Under the pieces are notes generated by a model. The model had not been told where the DNA came from and did not search any database. It was given only the letters and a program-made list of their open reading frames with translations. From Gemmatimonadetes bacterium bin94 (GTDB lineage Bacteria; Gemmatimonadota; Gemmatimonadetes; Longimicrobiales; Gaopeijiaceae), in assembly GCA_002238865.1 (NCBI GenBank), contig MPNE01000004.1, positions 78,501-142,500 on the forward strand: a stretch of DNA of 64,000 nt, read 5' to 3'. A program made the translations under genes and the position numbers. This document shows positions 52,157-62,250 of the stretch, one piece after another (the first letter of the stretch is position 1; each line of letters begins with the position of its first letter).

Positions 52157-54592
52157 CTAGAAAGTGGGACCCATCTTGAAGTGTAGCTGCCACCCCGGTT
52201 CGGGCTTGTCGAAGCCGTACGCGTAGTCCAGGCCAATGGGACCGAATGGAGTCACCAGCTGAACCCCGAAGCCCGCTCCACGATAGAGCCTGGACGTATT
52301 GATGTCGCCTGGGCGGTTCCACAGATTCCCCGCGTCGTAGAAGGCCGAGACTCCGATATTGGAGCTGATCACTGCCTTGTACTCCGCGGTGGCCGAGAAG
52401 TACGCATTCCCGAGGCGGTCGATCTGCGCGATGCCTCCGCCGCGCTCGGCATAGTAGCCCTCGGGTGTGATGGTCGTCTCGTCGTAGCCCCGGAGCGGCT
52501 GTCCGAACTGCACTCCCCCCATCCAGAACGATTCGAAGGGAAAGCGCGACGCGTCTCCGAAAAGGGCGCCGCCACGCAGGCTCAGGCCGAGGGCGAACTG
52601 CACACCCCCACCACCCGGACCGCTCCCGCCCAGGCCACCGATGGGGATCATCCACTGGGCCTGGGCCGTGTGCTTGATGAAGTCTCCCGCACCACCCAGT
52701 GGGCCGCCGTTCAACTCCACATTCCACGTCTGCATCGACCCGGACGTCGGGAACAGCGGATGGTTCAGCGTCTGCCTGGTGACCCCCAGCGAAAACGAAC
52801 TCAGCGTTCCCGGGGGGAGTCCGAACAGCGACTGGTCATCGGAGCTCCGGAAGGATTCATAGCTGGTACGCGACAGTGAGTACCCGAAGAAGACCCGGGT
52901 TCGCAGAGAGCCGGGGAACGGGACACCGAAGCGGGTCGTAAAGCCCATTCTTCGTCTGCGGCCGGTCGCGAACTGGTAGAACCTGTCGGTTGAATTGAAG
53001 AGCGACAGTGAGCCGCTGATCGTCGACTGGAACAGGGCCGGGTCGGTGATGCTGAGGGTTGCGCTGTTGATGTAGCGCCCGAAGTCCCACCGGATGCTCC
53101 CGGCTTTGGCCTGGCCCAGGAGGTTGGGCTGATCGTAACCCAGGAACCCGGAAAGCCCCACACCGCCCCCGACCGCCGTGCCGAACTGCACCGAGCCCGT
53201 ATTCTTCTCGGTCACGTTGAAGACGATGTCAACGTCGCCCGTCTCCTCGTTCGGCTGAATGTTCGGCGGAGGCATCGGGGCCTCGAAGAAGCCCAGAGAC
53301 TGAATGTTCTGGAATGACTGAATCAGACGCGACTCGCTGTAGACGTCTCCGGGCAGCAGGAAGATCTTCTCCCGGATAATGCGGTCGTAGGTGCGGTCGT
53401 TGCCGGAGATGATGATCCGGTTGACATAGGCCTGCGACTGTTCCTGGATCCGCCACCCGGCACGCACTGTGGGGTATCCGTCGACCTCCTCGCCGGTCCG
53501 CTCCCAGTACGGATCGACCTGCGCGTAGAGGTAGCCCTCGTTGGTGTAGAGCTGTCGAACGCGTCCGGCCGCTTCCTCGAACCCGACGATGTCGAAGACC
53601 CGCCCAGCATCCTCGTCGTCGTCTCCGCCGAAACCGAGCATCGAGAAGATCCCTCCGGACTCGTCCGCGTAGTAGGCCTCCAGATCCTCCGTCTCAAAGG
53701 CGCTGTTGCCGTCGATGGCGAAGTCGGCCACACGATACTGGGGCCCCTCGTCCACTCGCAGTTCGATCCGTGCCTTTCCGGTGGAGGGGTCCACGATCAG
53801 GGTGTCCCCGACAACTCTGAAGTCCAGGTAGCCGGCCTGCATGTAGTGACCGGGGAGCGACTCGAGCAGGTCGCGCTCGAACTCGACGTCGTCGTAGCCG
53901 CCGCTGCGGAACCAGAAAAAGCCCTCGGGCTTGGTACTCATGGCGCCGCGCAGATCCTCGTCGGAAAAGTGCGCGTTGCCGACGAACCGGACCTGTGCGA
54001 TGGTCACCCGCTGTCCCTCGTCCACCTCCAGAACGATGTCAACCCGGCCCTCTTCGCCCGGCACGGGCTCCACTCGCTGCTCGATGCGCGCGAAGGGCAC
54101 ACCACGACGCCTCAGCTCCTCGCGGATGAAGTCCTGTGCCCTCGTCACTCCATTCCACGACAGCGGGACGTTCTCTTCCAGCCCGGACTCGTCGATCACA
54201 TCGCCCTCGGAGACCGACTGAAGGCCCGCGATGCGCACGAGTCTGGTGATGGGTCGCTCCTCGACCTCCAGAATCAGAATGTTCCTGCCTGTGGACTCGT
54301 CCAGGTTGGCCGTCACGTTGTCGTACTGCCCGGTGGCCCACAGGTTCTTGATCGCCCGCTGGATGTCGATCCAGCTGTTGAGCGTCCCGGGTCGGATTCC
54401 AGCGACGCCGATGACATCGGCACCCGCCAGGCGCTCGACTCCGCGCGCAACCAACGAGTCGATGCGCACGAGCTGTCCCTGGCCGCCGGGGTCCTGCGCC
54501 CGGGCTGCGGACGGCGCTGCCGCTACCAGGACGGCCGCGGCGAGTCCCGCCAGGCCGCCGATTCGGAATCCGCAGAGTGGTTTCGGCATCAT
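52157..54592 (-). CDS. bamA: Outer membrane protein assembly factor BamA
   Basis: BamA is the Omp85 pore that inserts beta-barrel proteins into the outer membrane. The 811-residue protein has a signal peptide, about five POTRA domains through residue 430 and a C-terminal beta-barrel. The lid-lock motif LRGYDE on loop 6 and a terminal Phe (KMGPTF) are visible. An Asp/Glu-rich insert (GFGGDDDEDAG) lies within the fourth POTRA region. ATG at 54592 overlaps the clpC stop (ATGA), an unusual coupling of protease and outer-membrane assembly. Confidence 0.96.
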   Translation of the reverse strand: MMPKPLCGFRIGGLAGLAAAVLVAAAPSAARAQDPGGQGQLVRIDSLVARGVERLAGADVIGVAGIRPGTLNSWIDIQRAIKNLWATGQYDNVTANLDESTGRNILILEVEERPITRLVRIAGLQSVSEGDVIDESGLEENVPLSWNGVTRAQDFIREELRRRGVPFARIEQRVEPVPGEEGRVDIVLEVDEGQRVTIAQVRFVGNAHFSDEDLRGAMSTKPEGFFWFRSGGYDDVEFERDLLESLPGHYMQAGYLDFRVVGDTLIVDPSTGKARIELRVDEGPQYRVADFAIDGNSAFETEDLEAYYADESGGIFSMLGFGGDDDEDAGRVFDIVGFEEAAGRVRQLYTNEGYLYAQVDPYWERTGEEVDGYPTVRAGWRIQEQSQAYVNRIIISGNDRTYDRIIREKIFLLPGDVYSESRLIQSFQNIQSLGFFEAPMPPPNIQPNEETGDVDIVFNVTEKNTGSVQFGTAVGGGVGLSGFLGYDQPNLLGQAKAGSIRWDFGRYINSATLSITDPALFQSTISGSLSLFNSTDRFYQFATGRRRRMGFTTRFGVPFPGSLRTRVFFGYSLSRTSYESFRSSDDQSLFGLPPGTLSSFSLGVTRQTLNHPLFPTSGSMQTWNVELNGGPLGGAGDFIKHTAQAQWMIPIGGLGGSGPGGGGVQFALGLSLRGGALFGDASRFPFESFWMGGVQFGQPLRGYDETTITPEGYYAERGGGIAQIDRLGNAYFSATAEYKAVISSNIGVSAFYDAGNLWNRPGDINTSRLYRGAGFGVQLVTPFGPIGLDYAYGFDKPEPGWQLHFKMGPTF

Positions 54593-57081
54593 GTCTTGGT
54601 GGGAGAGGCCGCCGCCATGGACAGCGCCTCACCGTCTTCGTTCAGGTCCGCTTCGATCTCGTCCCCCGGTCCGAACTCCGCCATCAGGATCTTCTCCGAG
54701 AGGGGGTCTTCGAGGAAGCGCCTGATCGCTCTCTTCAGTGGTCGCGCCCCGTACTTCTCGTCGTAGCCGCGCCTCACCAGGAAGTCGATGGCCCGGTCGG
54801 TAAGACGGAGGGACATTTCTCCCTGTCCAAGGCGCGCCTCGAGGTCGCCCAGAAGTATGTGGACGATCTGGCCGAGCTCCTCCCGGCTCAACGGATGGAA
54901 GACGATCGTGTCGTCGACCCGGTTGAGGAACTCCGGATTGAAGGTGCGGTTGATTTCGTCCTTGACCGTGTCGTGCATCACCTTGTAGCTGGATCCGGTA
55001 TCCGCGGCCTGAAAGCCCAGGCCACTCCTTGCGATGTTCCGCGCACCGAGGTTCGACGTCATGATCAGGACCGTGTTCTTGAAGTCGATCACCCGGCCGT
55101 AGTTGTCGGTGAGGTGGCCCTCGTCCAGAACCTGGAGAAGGATGTTGAACACGTCCGGGTGAGCCTTCTCGATCTCGTCGAGAAGCACGACGGAGTAGGG
55201 GCGGCGGCGGACGGCCTTGGTGAGTGCCCCCGAGTCGTCGTAGCCCACGTACCCGGGGGGCGCCCCGATCAGGCGCGACACGGAGAAACGCTCCATGTAC
55301 TCGCTCATGTCGACGCGGATCAGCGCTTCCCGGTCAGCGAAGAGGAATTCGGCCAACGTGCGCGCGAGTTCGGTCTTCCCCACCCCGGTGGGCCCGGAGA
55401 AAATGAAGGATCCGATCGGCCGGTTCGGGTCCTTCAGACCGGCCCGGCTCCGGCGGATGGCCCTCGAGATGGACGTGATCGCGTCGTGCTGCCCCACTAC
55501 CCGCTTGTGCAGCTCCTCTTCCATGTTGACCAGCCGCGCGGTCTCCTCGTCACGGATCCGGGTGACAGGAACTCCCGTCCACCGGCTGACGATGAAGGAA
55601 ACGTCCTCGACGGTGATTTCGGGACGGAAGCGCCTCCGCTCCTCCGCCCAGGCCTCCTTCTCTTCGCGAATCCGCTGCTGCAGTTCGCGCTCCTCGTCGC
55701 GCAACTGAGCCGCACGCTCGAAGTCCTGGTCGCGGATCGCGCCTTCCTTTCGGTCCGCGACTTCCGCCAACTGCGCCTTGAGCGTTTCCACCTCGGGCGG
55801 GGGCACCTGGCTGGCGATCCGTGCGCGTGCCCCCGCTTCGTCGATCACGTCGATCGCCTTGTCCGGGAGGAAGCGGTCCGTGATGTACCTGTCGGCCAAT
55901 CGGGACGCGTGGGCCAGCGCTTCATCGGGGATCGTGATCTTGTGATGGTCTTCGTAGTGGCCACGCAACCCGGCCAGGATCGCAATCGTTTCGTCCACGC
56001 TGGGCGGATCCACGATCACGGGCTGGAAGCGGCGTTCGAGCGCACCGTCCTTCTCCACGTACTTGCGGTATTCGTTGAGGGTCGAAGCCCCGATGCACTG
56101 GAGCTCTCCCCGCGCAAGCGCCGGCTTGAGCATGTTCGATGCGTCGATCGCCCCCTCAGCGGCCCCCGCTCCCACCAGCGTGTGCAGTTCGTCGATGAAC
56201 AGAACCACATTGCGGTTCGTGGAAATCTCGTTCATGACCGCCTTGAGGCGCTCTTCGAATTGCCCCCGGTACTTTGTCCCGGCGATCACGGCAGCCATGT
56301 CCAGCGCGAGCACCCGATGATCCCTGAGGCTATCTGTGACGTTGCCGCGGGCGATGAGCTGGGCAAGCCCCTCCACGATAGCTGTCTTCCCCACCCCCGG
56401 CTCTCCGATCAGGACCGGGTTGTTCTTCTTTCTCCGGCACAGGATCTCGATCAGCCGCTCAATCTCGGACACGCGGCCGATCGTCGGGTCCAGTTCACCC
56501 TTGCGGGCGAGCCCGGTCAGGTCCCGGCAGAAGTGATCGAGCGCGGGTGTTTTCGATTTCTTTTCTCCGCGGGCGGGTCCCGGGCCGGGGACGGGAGCGG
56601 CGGGACTGCCACCGGCCGATGCGGACGGGCTGGCTGAACTCACATCCGAGCCCAGAACCTTGAGGGTCTCGGCGCGTGCCTCCTCGATGGTTACGCCCAG
56701 CGAGTTGAGCACCTGGGCGGCGATGCCCTTGCTTTCGCGGAGGAGCCCCAGCAGCAGGTGCTCGGTGCCCACGTAGGAGTGGTTGAGTTCACTGGCCTCC
56801 GCCATGGCGAACTCCAGCACCTTCTTCGCCGGCGAGGTGTACGGCAACTCCCCGAGCGCGATCGTCGCCTTGCCCTTGCGTACCGACTCCTCCACCCGCT
56901 CGTGGATCCGGTCGAGATCCACATTCAGATTGCCGAGCACGTGGGCCGCAACACCCTCGCCCTCGCGAATGAGGCCCAGGAGGATGTGTTCCGTGCCCAC
57001 ATAGTCGTGTTGGAGGCGAATCGCCTCCTGCCGGGCCATCGACAGAACCTTCCGGACTCTTTCCGTGAAGTTGTAATTCAT
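54589..57081 (-). CDS. clpC: ATP-dependent Clp protease ATP-binding subunit ClpC
   Basis: ClpC is a two-ring-domain AAA+ unfoldase that feeds proteins to ClpP and works with McsA/McsB phosphoarginine tagging. The 830-residue protein has the repeated N-domain ([33 protein letters not shown]), Walker [15 protein letters not shown], Walker [13 protein letters not shown], a middle domain containing the UVR-like [17 protein letters not shown], and second-domain [15 protein letters not shown] ClpP-binding loop is plausible in the second domain but not assigned. ATG at 57081 has GGAGGA upstream; a 14-codon extension is rejected. It is 67 bases after mcsB, and bamA follows directly. Confidence 0.97.
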   Translation of the reverse strand: MNYNFTERVRKVLSMARQEAIRLQHDYVGTEHILLGLIREGEGVAAHVLGNLNVDLDRIHERVEESVRKGKATIALGELPYTSPAKKVLEFAMAEASELNHSYVGTEHLLLGLLRESKGIAAQVLNSLGVTIEEARAETLKVLGSDVSSASPSASAGGSPAAPVPGPGPARGEKKSKTPALDHFCRDLTGLARKGELDPTIGRVSEIERLIEILCRRKKNNPVLIGEPGVGKTAIVEGLAQLIARGNVTDSLRDHRVLALDMAAVIAGTKYRGQFEERLKAVMNEISTNRNVVLFIDELHTLVGAGAAEGAIDASNMLKPALARGELQCIGASTLNEYRKYVEKDGALERRFQPVIVDPPSVDETIAILAGLRGHYEDHHKITIPDEALAHASRLADRYITDRFLPDKAIDVIDEAGARARIASQVPPPEVETLKAQLAEVADRKEGAIRDQDFERAAQLRDEERELQQRIREEKEAWAEERRRFRPEITVEDVSFIVSRWTGVPVTRIRDEETARLVNMEEELHKRVVGQHDAITSISRAIRRSRAGLKDPNRPIGSFIFSGPTGVGKTELARTLAEFLFADREALIRVDMSEYMERFSVSRLIGAPPGYVGYDDSGALTKAVRRRPYSVVLLDEIEKAHPDVFNILLQVLDEGHLTDNYGRVIDFKNTVLIMTSNLGARNIARSGLGFQAADTGSSYKVMHDTVKDEINRTFNPEFLNRVDDTIVFHPLSREELGQIVHILLGDLEARLGQGEMSLRLTDRAIDFLVRRGYDEKYGARPLKRAIRRFLEDPLSEKILMAEFGPGDEIEADLNEDGEALSMAAASPTKT

Positions 57082-57148
57082 CGTCGCAGGTCCTCCGTAG
57101 GCTCGTTGGCGGCGACCCGGCATGCGATCCCCTCAATTAAAATCACCG

Positions 57149-58246
57149 TCAACCCCCGGGATCGGAAGTGGGGGGCTCGTTCCCGTCACTCAGGACCTTG
57201 CGTACGTACGAGGCTCGGTGAGCCTGTCGTTCCGGCCTGGATAGCTCGCGACCCGCCGCCTGGTCCAGGTGGGCGGCCTGCGAAAAGATCATCATCCTGT
57301 TGAGAGTGTATACCGGCGGGCCGGGAAGAAGTTTCAGGGAAACCCCCAGGCGCACCCCCGAAAGGAGCTCCATCAGGTCCTTGTAGGTCAGCAACCGGGC
57401 ATACCGCAGCAGCCCGTATGCCCGCCAGATCAGATTCTCCGTGCTCGGTCCGGCATCTCGCATCAGCGTGTGGCGCGCCCGGGCCTCCGTCTGGATCACG
57501 GTGTCCACCATTCGCACCAGGTGGTCCACCAGGTCTTCCTCGCTCTTCCCGAGGGTGGTCTGGTTGGAGATCTGGAAGAAGTTGCCGACCACTTCCGACC
57601 CCTCGCCGTACAGGCCGCGGTAGGTCAGGCCCATGTGGGCGAGACCCTGAAGGACCCTGTCGATCTCCTTGGTCAGAACCAGACCCGGCAGGTGGACGAG
57701 CACGGACGCCCTCAACCCCGTGCCCGTATTGGTGGGGCACGAGGTCAGGTACCCGAACTCCGGGTGAAACGCCAGGAGGAGTTCCCTTCCGATCGCTTCG
57801 TCCAGCCTGTCCACGAGGTTCCACGCTTCGGCGATGCAGAGCCCCGAAGAAAGGCTCTGCAGCCGCAGGTGGTCCTCCTCGTTGATCATGATGCTGATCG
57901 GTTCATCGAACACCGCGATCACCGCCGCCGCCTCATGAGGGCCAGGCCTGCCCTCGCCGACCAGATCGCTCGAAACCAGGCGCCGTTCCATGAAGACGCG
58001 CCGTGCGTGCGGATCGATCTTCGCCATGCGAATGCAGGCACAGTGGCGTGTCAGTTGGCTGGCGCGAGCGACACGTCGCACGGCATCGAAGACGGCCTCC
58101 CGCTCGTCGGGCCCGGCTTTGGCCACGAATGGATAGCCCTGCAGGTTCCGAGCGAGGCGGACCCGGGTGGAGAGGACGACATCCGCGGAGGTCCCGACGG
58201 CGTCGAGCCAACTCATGCCGAAATCGGGAACGTCGAAGCCGCTCAT
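57149..58246 (-). CDS. mcsB: Protein arginine kinase McsB
   Basis: McsB phosphorylates arginine in proteins, marking them for ClpCP. The 365-residue protein is a phosphagen-kinase fold enzyme with STRVRLARNLQGYPF near residue 27, MINEEDHLRLQ with the catalytic Glu, CPTNTGTGLRASV with the active-site Cys, and a phosphoarginine-site region near the C-terminus. It lacks the N-terminal substrate domain of true creatine and arginine kinases. It overlaps mcsA by four bases and precedes clpC, reproducing the order of the Firmicutes ctsR operon without ctsR. Confidence 0.96.
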   Translation of the reverse strand: MSGFDVPDFGMSWLDAVGTSADVVLSTRVRLARNLQGYPFVAKAGPDEREAVFDAVRRVARASQLTRHCACIRMAKIDPHARRVFMERRLVSSDLVGEGRPGPHEAAAVIAVFDEPISIMINEEDHLRLQSLSSGLCIAEAWNLVDRLDEAIGRELLLAFHPEFGYLTSCPTNTGTGLRASVLVHLPGLVLTKEIDRVLQGLAHMGLTYRGLYGEGSEVVGNFFQISNQTTLGKSEEDLVDHLVRMVDTVIQTEARARHTLMRDAGPSTENLIWRAYGLLRYARLLTYKDLMELLSGVRLGVSLKLLPGPPVYTLNRMMIFSQAAHLDQAAGRELSRPERQAHRASYVRKVLSDGNEPPTSDPGG

Positions 58247-58761
58247 CGCTTGCCGGCCGGCTCGATTGCGATGATCTCGTCACGAAGCACTGCCGCCCTT
58301 TCGAAGTCCTCCGTCTCCACGGCTCGGCGCAACCGCCTTCGCAGGCCGTCGAGCCGCCGGCTCAGATCGGCTGCAGCGGGATCGGGAGGCAGGTACACCT
58401 TGCCGACGTGCCTGGTGGCGCCGTGGATTCGGTTCAGCAGGCGGCGAAGACCGGATTCGAACGATGTGTAGCAGCGGGGGCAACCCAGGCGGCCACTCTC
58501 CTTGAAGTTGTCGAAGGTCAGTCCGCAGCGGCTGCAGGGGTGGCTGACGCCCGCGCTCGGGGGCGGCGGCGTCTCGCCAAGGTGAGACAGGAAGTCGGAG
58601 ACATCGATGTTCGCCGGGGCTATGGGGCTTATTCCCTTGGCCTGCGCGCACGTGACGCACAGGTAGTGGACAGAACTCTTGTTGTCCACGATCTGTGTCA
58701 GGTGCACGGTGGCCGGGCGTTCGCAACCCGGGGCCTCGCAACTCCTGTCCGGCTCAGACAT
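58243..58761 (-). CDS. mcsA: McsA-like activator of McsB (zinc fingers plus UVR motif)
   Basis: McsA binds and activates McsB. The 172-residue protein has two pairs of zinc-binding Cys: C8-x4-C13 with C35-x2-C38 (CEAPGC, CVTC), and CSRC with CPRC around residue 75-97. A Pro-rich linker follows, then the C-terminal UVR motif AVETEDFERAAVLRDEI. The length is close to B. subtilis McsA (185). It overlaps mcsB by four bases and lolD by eight. Confidence 0.9.
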   Translation of the reverse strand: MSEPDRSCEAPGCERPATVHLTQIVDNKSSVHYLCVTCAQAKGISPIAPANIDVSDFLSHLGETPPPPSAGVSHPCSRCGLTFDNFKESGRLGCPRCYTSFESGLRRLLNRIHGATRHVGKVYLPPDPAAADLSRRLDGLRRRLRRAVETEDFERAAVLRDEIIAIEPAGKR

Positions 58762-59452
58762 TCTCCAGCACCCCCTCCCTCAGCCTGAGGACCCTTTCCG
58801 CCTTCCCCGCCAGTTCACGGTTGTGGGTCACGACCACGAGCGCAACTCCGTGCCGCTCCTTCATCTCGAACAGAATGTCCTGGACATCTTCGCTGGTGGC
58901 CGTGTCGAGGTCACCTGTCGGCTCGTCCGCAAGGACCATGAACGGGTCGTTTACGAGAGCACGCGCGACCGCAACCCTCTGCTGCTCGCCCCCGGACAGC
59001 TTCCGGGGCTTGTGGCTCAACCGCCCTCCGAGTCCGACCTGGTCGAGCAGCTTCGTCGCCCTCGTTCGGGCCATCGCGTTCCCGTCTCCGCGGATCAACG
59101 CCGGCATCATGACGTTCTCCAGAGCGGTGAAGTCTCGCAGCAGGTGGTGGAACTGGAAGACGAATCCGATGCGGCGGTTTCTCAACTCCGCGGCCTCCTC
59201 TTCGGACAACGTCGCGATATCGGCCCCTCCGACGTGCACCGACCCCGCGGAAGCCCTGTCGAGCGCGCCGAGGAGGTGGAGAAGGGTTGATTTCCCCGAT
59301 CCGCTCGCTCCCACTATGGCAACGGCCTCGCCCCAATCGACAGAGAGATCCACCCCCCTGAGGATGTGTAGCTCCGGCCCCGAGACGCCGGGGTAGCTTC
59401 GGCGCAACTGGCTGGCCACCAGCGGCGGCGCACCCCCGTTCCAGTCATTCAT
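58754..59452 (-). CDS. lolD: Lipoprotein-releasing ABC transporter ATPase LolD
   Basis: LolD powers release of lipoproteins from the inner membrane to the carrier LolA. The 232-residue protein has Walker A GASGSGKSTLLH, Q-loop FVFQFHHLLRDF, signature LSGGEQQRVAVARAL, Walker B VLADEPTGDLD and the H-loop VVTHN, matching the MacB/LolD subclass. ATG at 59452 overlaps lolC by eight bases; a 49-codon upstream extension is rejected. It is translated with lolC, so the two are the ATPase and permease of one complex. Confidence 0.95.
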   Translation of the reverse strand: MNDWNGGAPPLVASQLRRSYPGVSGPELHILRGVDLSVDWGEAVAIVGASGSGKSTLLHLLGALDRASAGSVHVGGADIATLSEEEAAELRNRRIGFVFQFHHLLRDFTALENVMMPALIRGDGNAMARTRATKLLDQVGLGGRLSHKPRKLSGGEQQRVAVARALVNDPFMVLADEPTGDLDTATSEDVQDILFEMKERHGVALVVVTHNRELAGKAERVLRLREGVLENV

Positions 59453-60701
59453 GACGAATCGCCTCGACCGGCTCGAGACCCGAAGCCTGTCTGGCGGGGT
59501 AGATGGTCGCCAGCGCGGAGATGAGCAGCGCGACCCCCGCGATCCACACGACATCCCAGGGGGACAGCGATACCGGCAGCCGGTCCACGAAGTAGACATC
59601 GGGCGGAATGGGAATCAGGCCGTACCGTTCGATCAGGACGGCCAGCACGAGCCCCAGCACGAGTCCCGCCACGGTGCCGATGACCCCGATCCAGAGACCT
59701 TGAAGCATGAACGCACGAAGAGTGTCCTTCCGGGTGAGGCCCATGGCCTTGAGGATCCCGATTTCCTTCGTGCGGTTGACCACGACCATCACCAGGGTGC
59801 TCACGATGTTGAATGCCGCAACGAAGACGATAAGGGACACGATGATCCCCATCGCCAGCTTCTCGAGCTTCAGCGCCGAAAACAGCTGCCGGTTGGTCCG
59901 GGTCCACGGGTCGACCACATACGGCCAGCCACCGAGCGCCTCCTGCACCGATGCCGCCACGGCGTCGGCGGTCCACGGGTCGTCGGTCCGCGCCCCCACG
60001 AACGCGGCGGTGCCCTCGTCCAGATCCAGGAGGTCCTGAACATCGCGCAGGGAGGCGTACCCGTTGCGGTGGTCGAAATCGTAGTGGCCAGTGGAGAAGA
60101 TCCCCGACACCACCCACTCTTCGTAGCGTGGCACCAGGTCACCGTTCGGGCTCAGGCCCAGATTCTCGAACGGTATCACCGTGACCGTGTCGCCCTCGAG
60201 CAGGCTCATCCGCGTGGCGAGTCCGATGCCCAGCACCACGGGTGTGAGTCCCCCCGGGGCCCGTTCGAGGGAATGGTGGCCACTTCGCAAACTGTCCTCC
60301 ATCGCCGTGACCGGGATGCCTTCCCGATCGCGATCCACGCCGAAGACCTCCAGGACCTCGGCGTAGTCGGAGCGGAGAATCCCCACCCGGGTGAACCCCA
60401 CGGGCGACGCCGAGACCACGCCGTCGACGGCCTCCACCTTTTCCACCACCCGCTGCCAGTCCTCGATCTGCAGCGACGCGCCGGCCTGACGAACCATCAC
60501 GTGCGGATAGGACCCCATGATCTTCTCACGAAGTTCGTTCTGCATGCCCGTCATCACCCCGATCACGACGATGAGGGCGGTCACGCCGACGGTGACACCG
60601 CCCAGCGACACCCACGTGATGAACGAGAGGAACCGCCCCCCCTTTCGGGATTCCAGATACCGGCGCGCAAGAAACCATGCCAGCCAGGTCCGCGACTTCA
60701 C
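59445..60701 (-). CDS. lolC: Lipoprotein-releasing ABC transporter permease (LolC/LolE type)
   Basis: The 418-residue permease has the FtsX/MacB-type plan. An N-terminal transmembrane helix follows ARRYLESRKGGRFLSFITWV, a large periplasmic domain spans about residues 45-270, and three further helices follow (VSLIVFVAAFNIVSTLVMVV, LWIGVIGTVAGLVLGLVLAV, VVWIAGVALLISALATIYPA). The cytoplasmic phrase RTKEIGILKAMGLTRKDTLR between helices 2 and 3 is the coupling helix. Only one permease gene is present, so it may form a homodimer like LolF/LolC-type systems that lack separate LolC and LolE. GTG at 60701 is 13 bases after lysS. Confidence 0.93.
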   Translation of the reverse strand: MKSRTWLAWFLARRYLESRKGGRFLSFITWVSLGGVTVGVTALIVVIGVMTGMQNELREKIMGSYPHVMVRQAGASLQIEDWQRVVEKVEAVDGVVSASPVGFTRVGILRSDYAEVLEVFGVDRDREGIPVTAMEDSLRSGHHSLERAPGGLTPVVLGIGLATRMSLLEGDTVTVIPFENLGLSPNGDLVPRYEEWVVSGIFSTGHYDFDHRNGYASLRDVQDLLDLDEGTAAFVGARTDDPWTADAVAASVQEALGGWPYVVDPWTRTNRQLFSALKLEKLAMGIIVSLIVFVAAFNIVSTLVMVVVNRTKEIGILKAMGLTRKDTLRAFMLQGLWIGVIGTVAGLVLGLVLAVLIERYGLIPIPPDVYFVDRLPVSLSPWDVVWIAGVALLISALATIYPARQASGLEPVEAIRHE

Positions 60702-60714
60702 CTTCCCCGCCCCG

Positions 60715-62250
60715 TCATGTCTCCTCCCGCAGCGTGGGGAAGAGAATCACGTCCCGGATCGATGCCTGGTCGGTCAACATCATCACCATCCGGTCGATAC
60801 CGATCCCCACACCTCCGGTCGGGGGCAGTCCGTACTCCAGCGCCCGGATGTAGTCCTCGTCCACCAGCTGGGCCTCCGTGTCTCCGGCTGCCCGCAAGGC
60901 CGCCTGATCCTCGAAGCGGGCCCGTTGCGCGATCGGATCGTTCATTTCACTGAATGCGTTGGCCAGCTCTTCGCCGGCGACGATGAGTTCGAACCTCTCC
61001 GAGAGGTGTTCAGCTCCGCGCTTCGGCTTCGCCAACGGACTCAACTCCCTTGGATGGTCGGTCACGAATGTGGGTTGCACGAGGCGGGGCTGGACCAGCT
61101 CTCCGAACAGCTTGTCCAGCAGCTTGCCCCGTCCAGCGCCCTCGATGTCGTCGGCACCCAGCGCCTCGGCGCGTGACCGAAGCTCCTCCAGCGGCGCCTC
61201 CATGGGGTCGGTGCCCAGTGCATCGCGAAGGCTGTCGACAAATGGCAGCCGGGCGAAAGGGGGCTCGAAGGCGAGCTCGGCGCCCTGGTAGGGAACCCTC
61301 GAGCCACCGCTCGCCGTCTCCGCCAAGGTAACCGTGAGGCGCTCCACCAACTCCATCATGTCCTCGTAGTCGGCGAAGGCCTGGTAGAACTCCAGCATCG
61401 TGAACTCGGGGTTGTGGAAGCGGTCGATGCCCTCGTTGCGGAAGTCCTTGGAGATTTCGTAGACGCGGTCCATGCCTCCCACGATGAGCCGCTTCAGGTA
61501 GAGCTCGTCGGCGATTCGCAGATAGAGGACCCTGTCCAGCGCCAGGTGGCGGGTCGTGAACGGGCGTGCCGACGCGCCCCCGTAGAGTGGCTGAAGAACC
61601 GGTGTCTCGACCTCCACGAAACCTAGATCGTCCAGAAACGTCCTGGCGGTGGAGATGATTCGGGACCGCATGCGGAAGACATCCCGCACCCGCGGATTCA
61701 CGGCGAGGTCAGCGTAGCGTTGGCGGTAGCGCGACTCGCGGTCGGCAAATCCCGAATAGGTCGTGGTCACGCCGGTCTCGCCGTCAACTTCGACCTTTCC
61801 CAGAGGAAGAGGACGAAGCGACTTGCTCAGGAGCCGGTAGCCGGTTGCGTGGACCGTGACCTGGCCCATGCGGGTGCGGAAGAGGCTGCCCTCGACTCCG
61901 ATCCAGTCGCCCAGGTCCAGAAGGTCCAGAACCGAAAAGGCGTCAGCACCTATCACATCGCGTTTCAGATAGACCTGAACCCGGCCGGTGTGGTCCTCGA
62001 TGTCGGCGAAGGCACTGCGGCCATGCGACCTGAAGCCGACCAGCCGGCCTGCCCAGCGGCCGGCGGGACCGTGGCCGTCGCAGAGCTCGTCGGCAGCCTC
62101 CGTCTCTTCGAACGCGGTCACGGACGGAGCCGCGTGCCGGGTTACGTCGAACGAGTAGGCGAACGGTGCGATCCCATGCTCCTCGAGCGCCGCCAGCTTG
62201 GTCTGCCGCGCCTTCATGACCCGCGAGAGATCGTCGCTCTTCCGTCCCAT
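60715..62250 (-). CDS. lysS: Lysyl-tRNA synthetase, class II
   Basis: LysS charges tRNA-Lys. The 511-residue protein has the N-terminal OB-fold anticodon domain (GRLVGFRSHGRSAFADIEDH), class II motif 1 in FLDDLGFVEVETPVLQP, motif 2 in FRNEGIDRFHNPEFTMLEFY, and motif 3 in GLPPTGGVGIGIDRMVMMLT. The length fits bacterial LysS (about 500). ATG at 62250 shares its first base with the prfB stop, so the two are translationally linked. Confidence 0.97.
   Translation of the reverse strand: MGRKSDDLSRVMKARQTKLAALEEHGIAPFAYSFDVTRHAAPSVTAFEETEAADELCDGHGPAGRWAGRLVGFRSHGRSAFADIEDHTGRVQVYLKRDVIGADAFSVLDLLDLGDWIGVEGSLFRTRMGQVTVHATGYRLLSKSLRPLPLGKVEVDGETGVTTTYSGFADRESRYRQRYADLAVNPRVRDVFRMRSRIISTARTFLDDLGFVEVETPVLQPLYGGASARPFTTRHLALDRVLYLRIADELYLKRLIVGGMDRVYEISKDFRNEGIDRFHNPEFTMLEFYQAFADYEDMMELVERLTVTLAETASGGSRVPYQGAELAFEPPFARLPFVDSLRDALGTDPMEAPLEELRSRAEALGADDIEGAGRGKLLDKLFGELVQPRLVQPTFVTDHPRELSPLAKPKRGAEHLSERFELIVAGEELANAFSEMNDPIAQRARFEDQAALRAAGDTEAQLVDEDYIRALEYGLPPTGGVGIGIDRMVMMLTDQASIRDVILFPTLREET

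Noticed and set aside
54577..56637. Open frame of nearly 690 codons on the + strand
   Set aside because: It is antisense to clpC, whose motifs are unambiguous.
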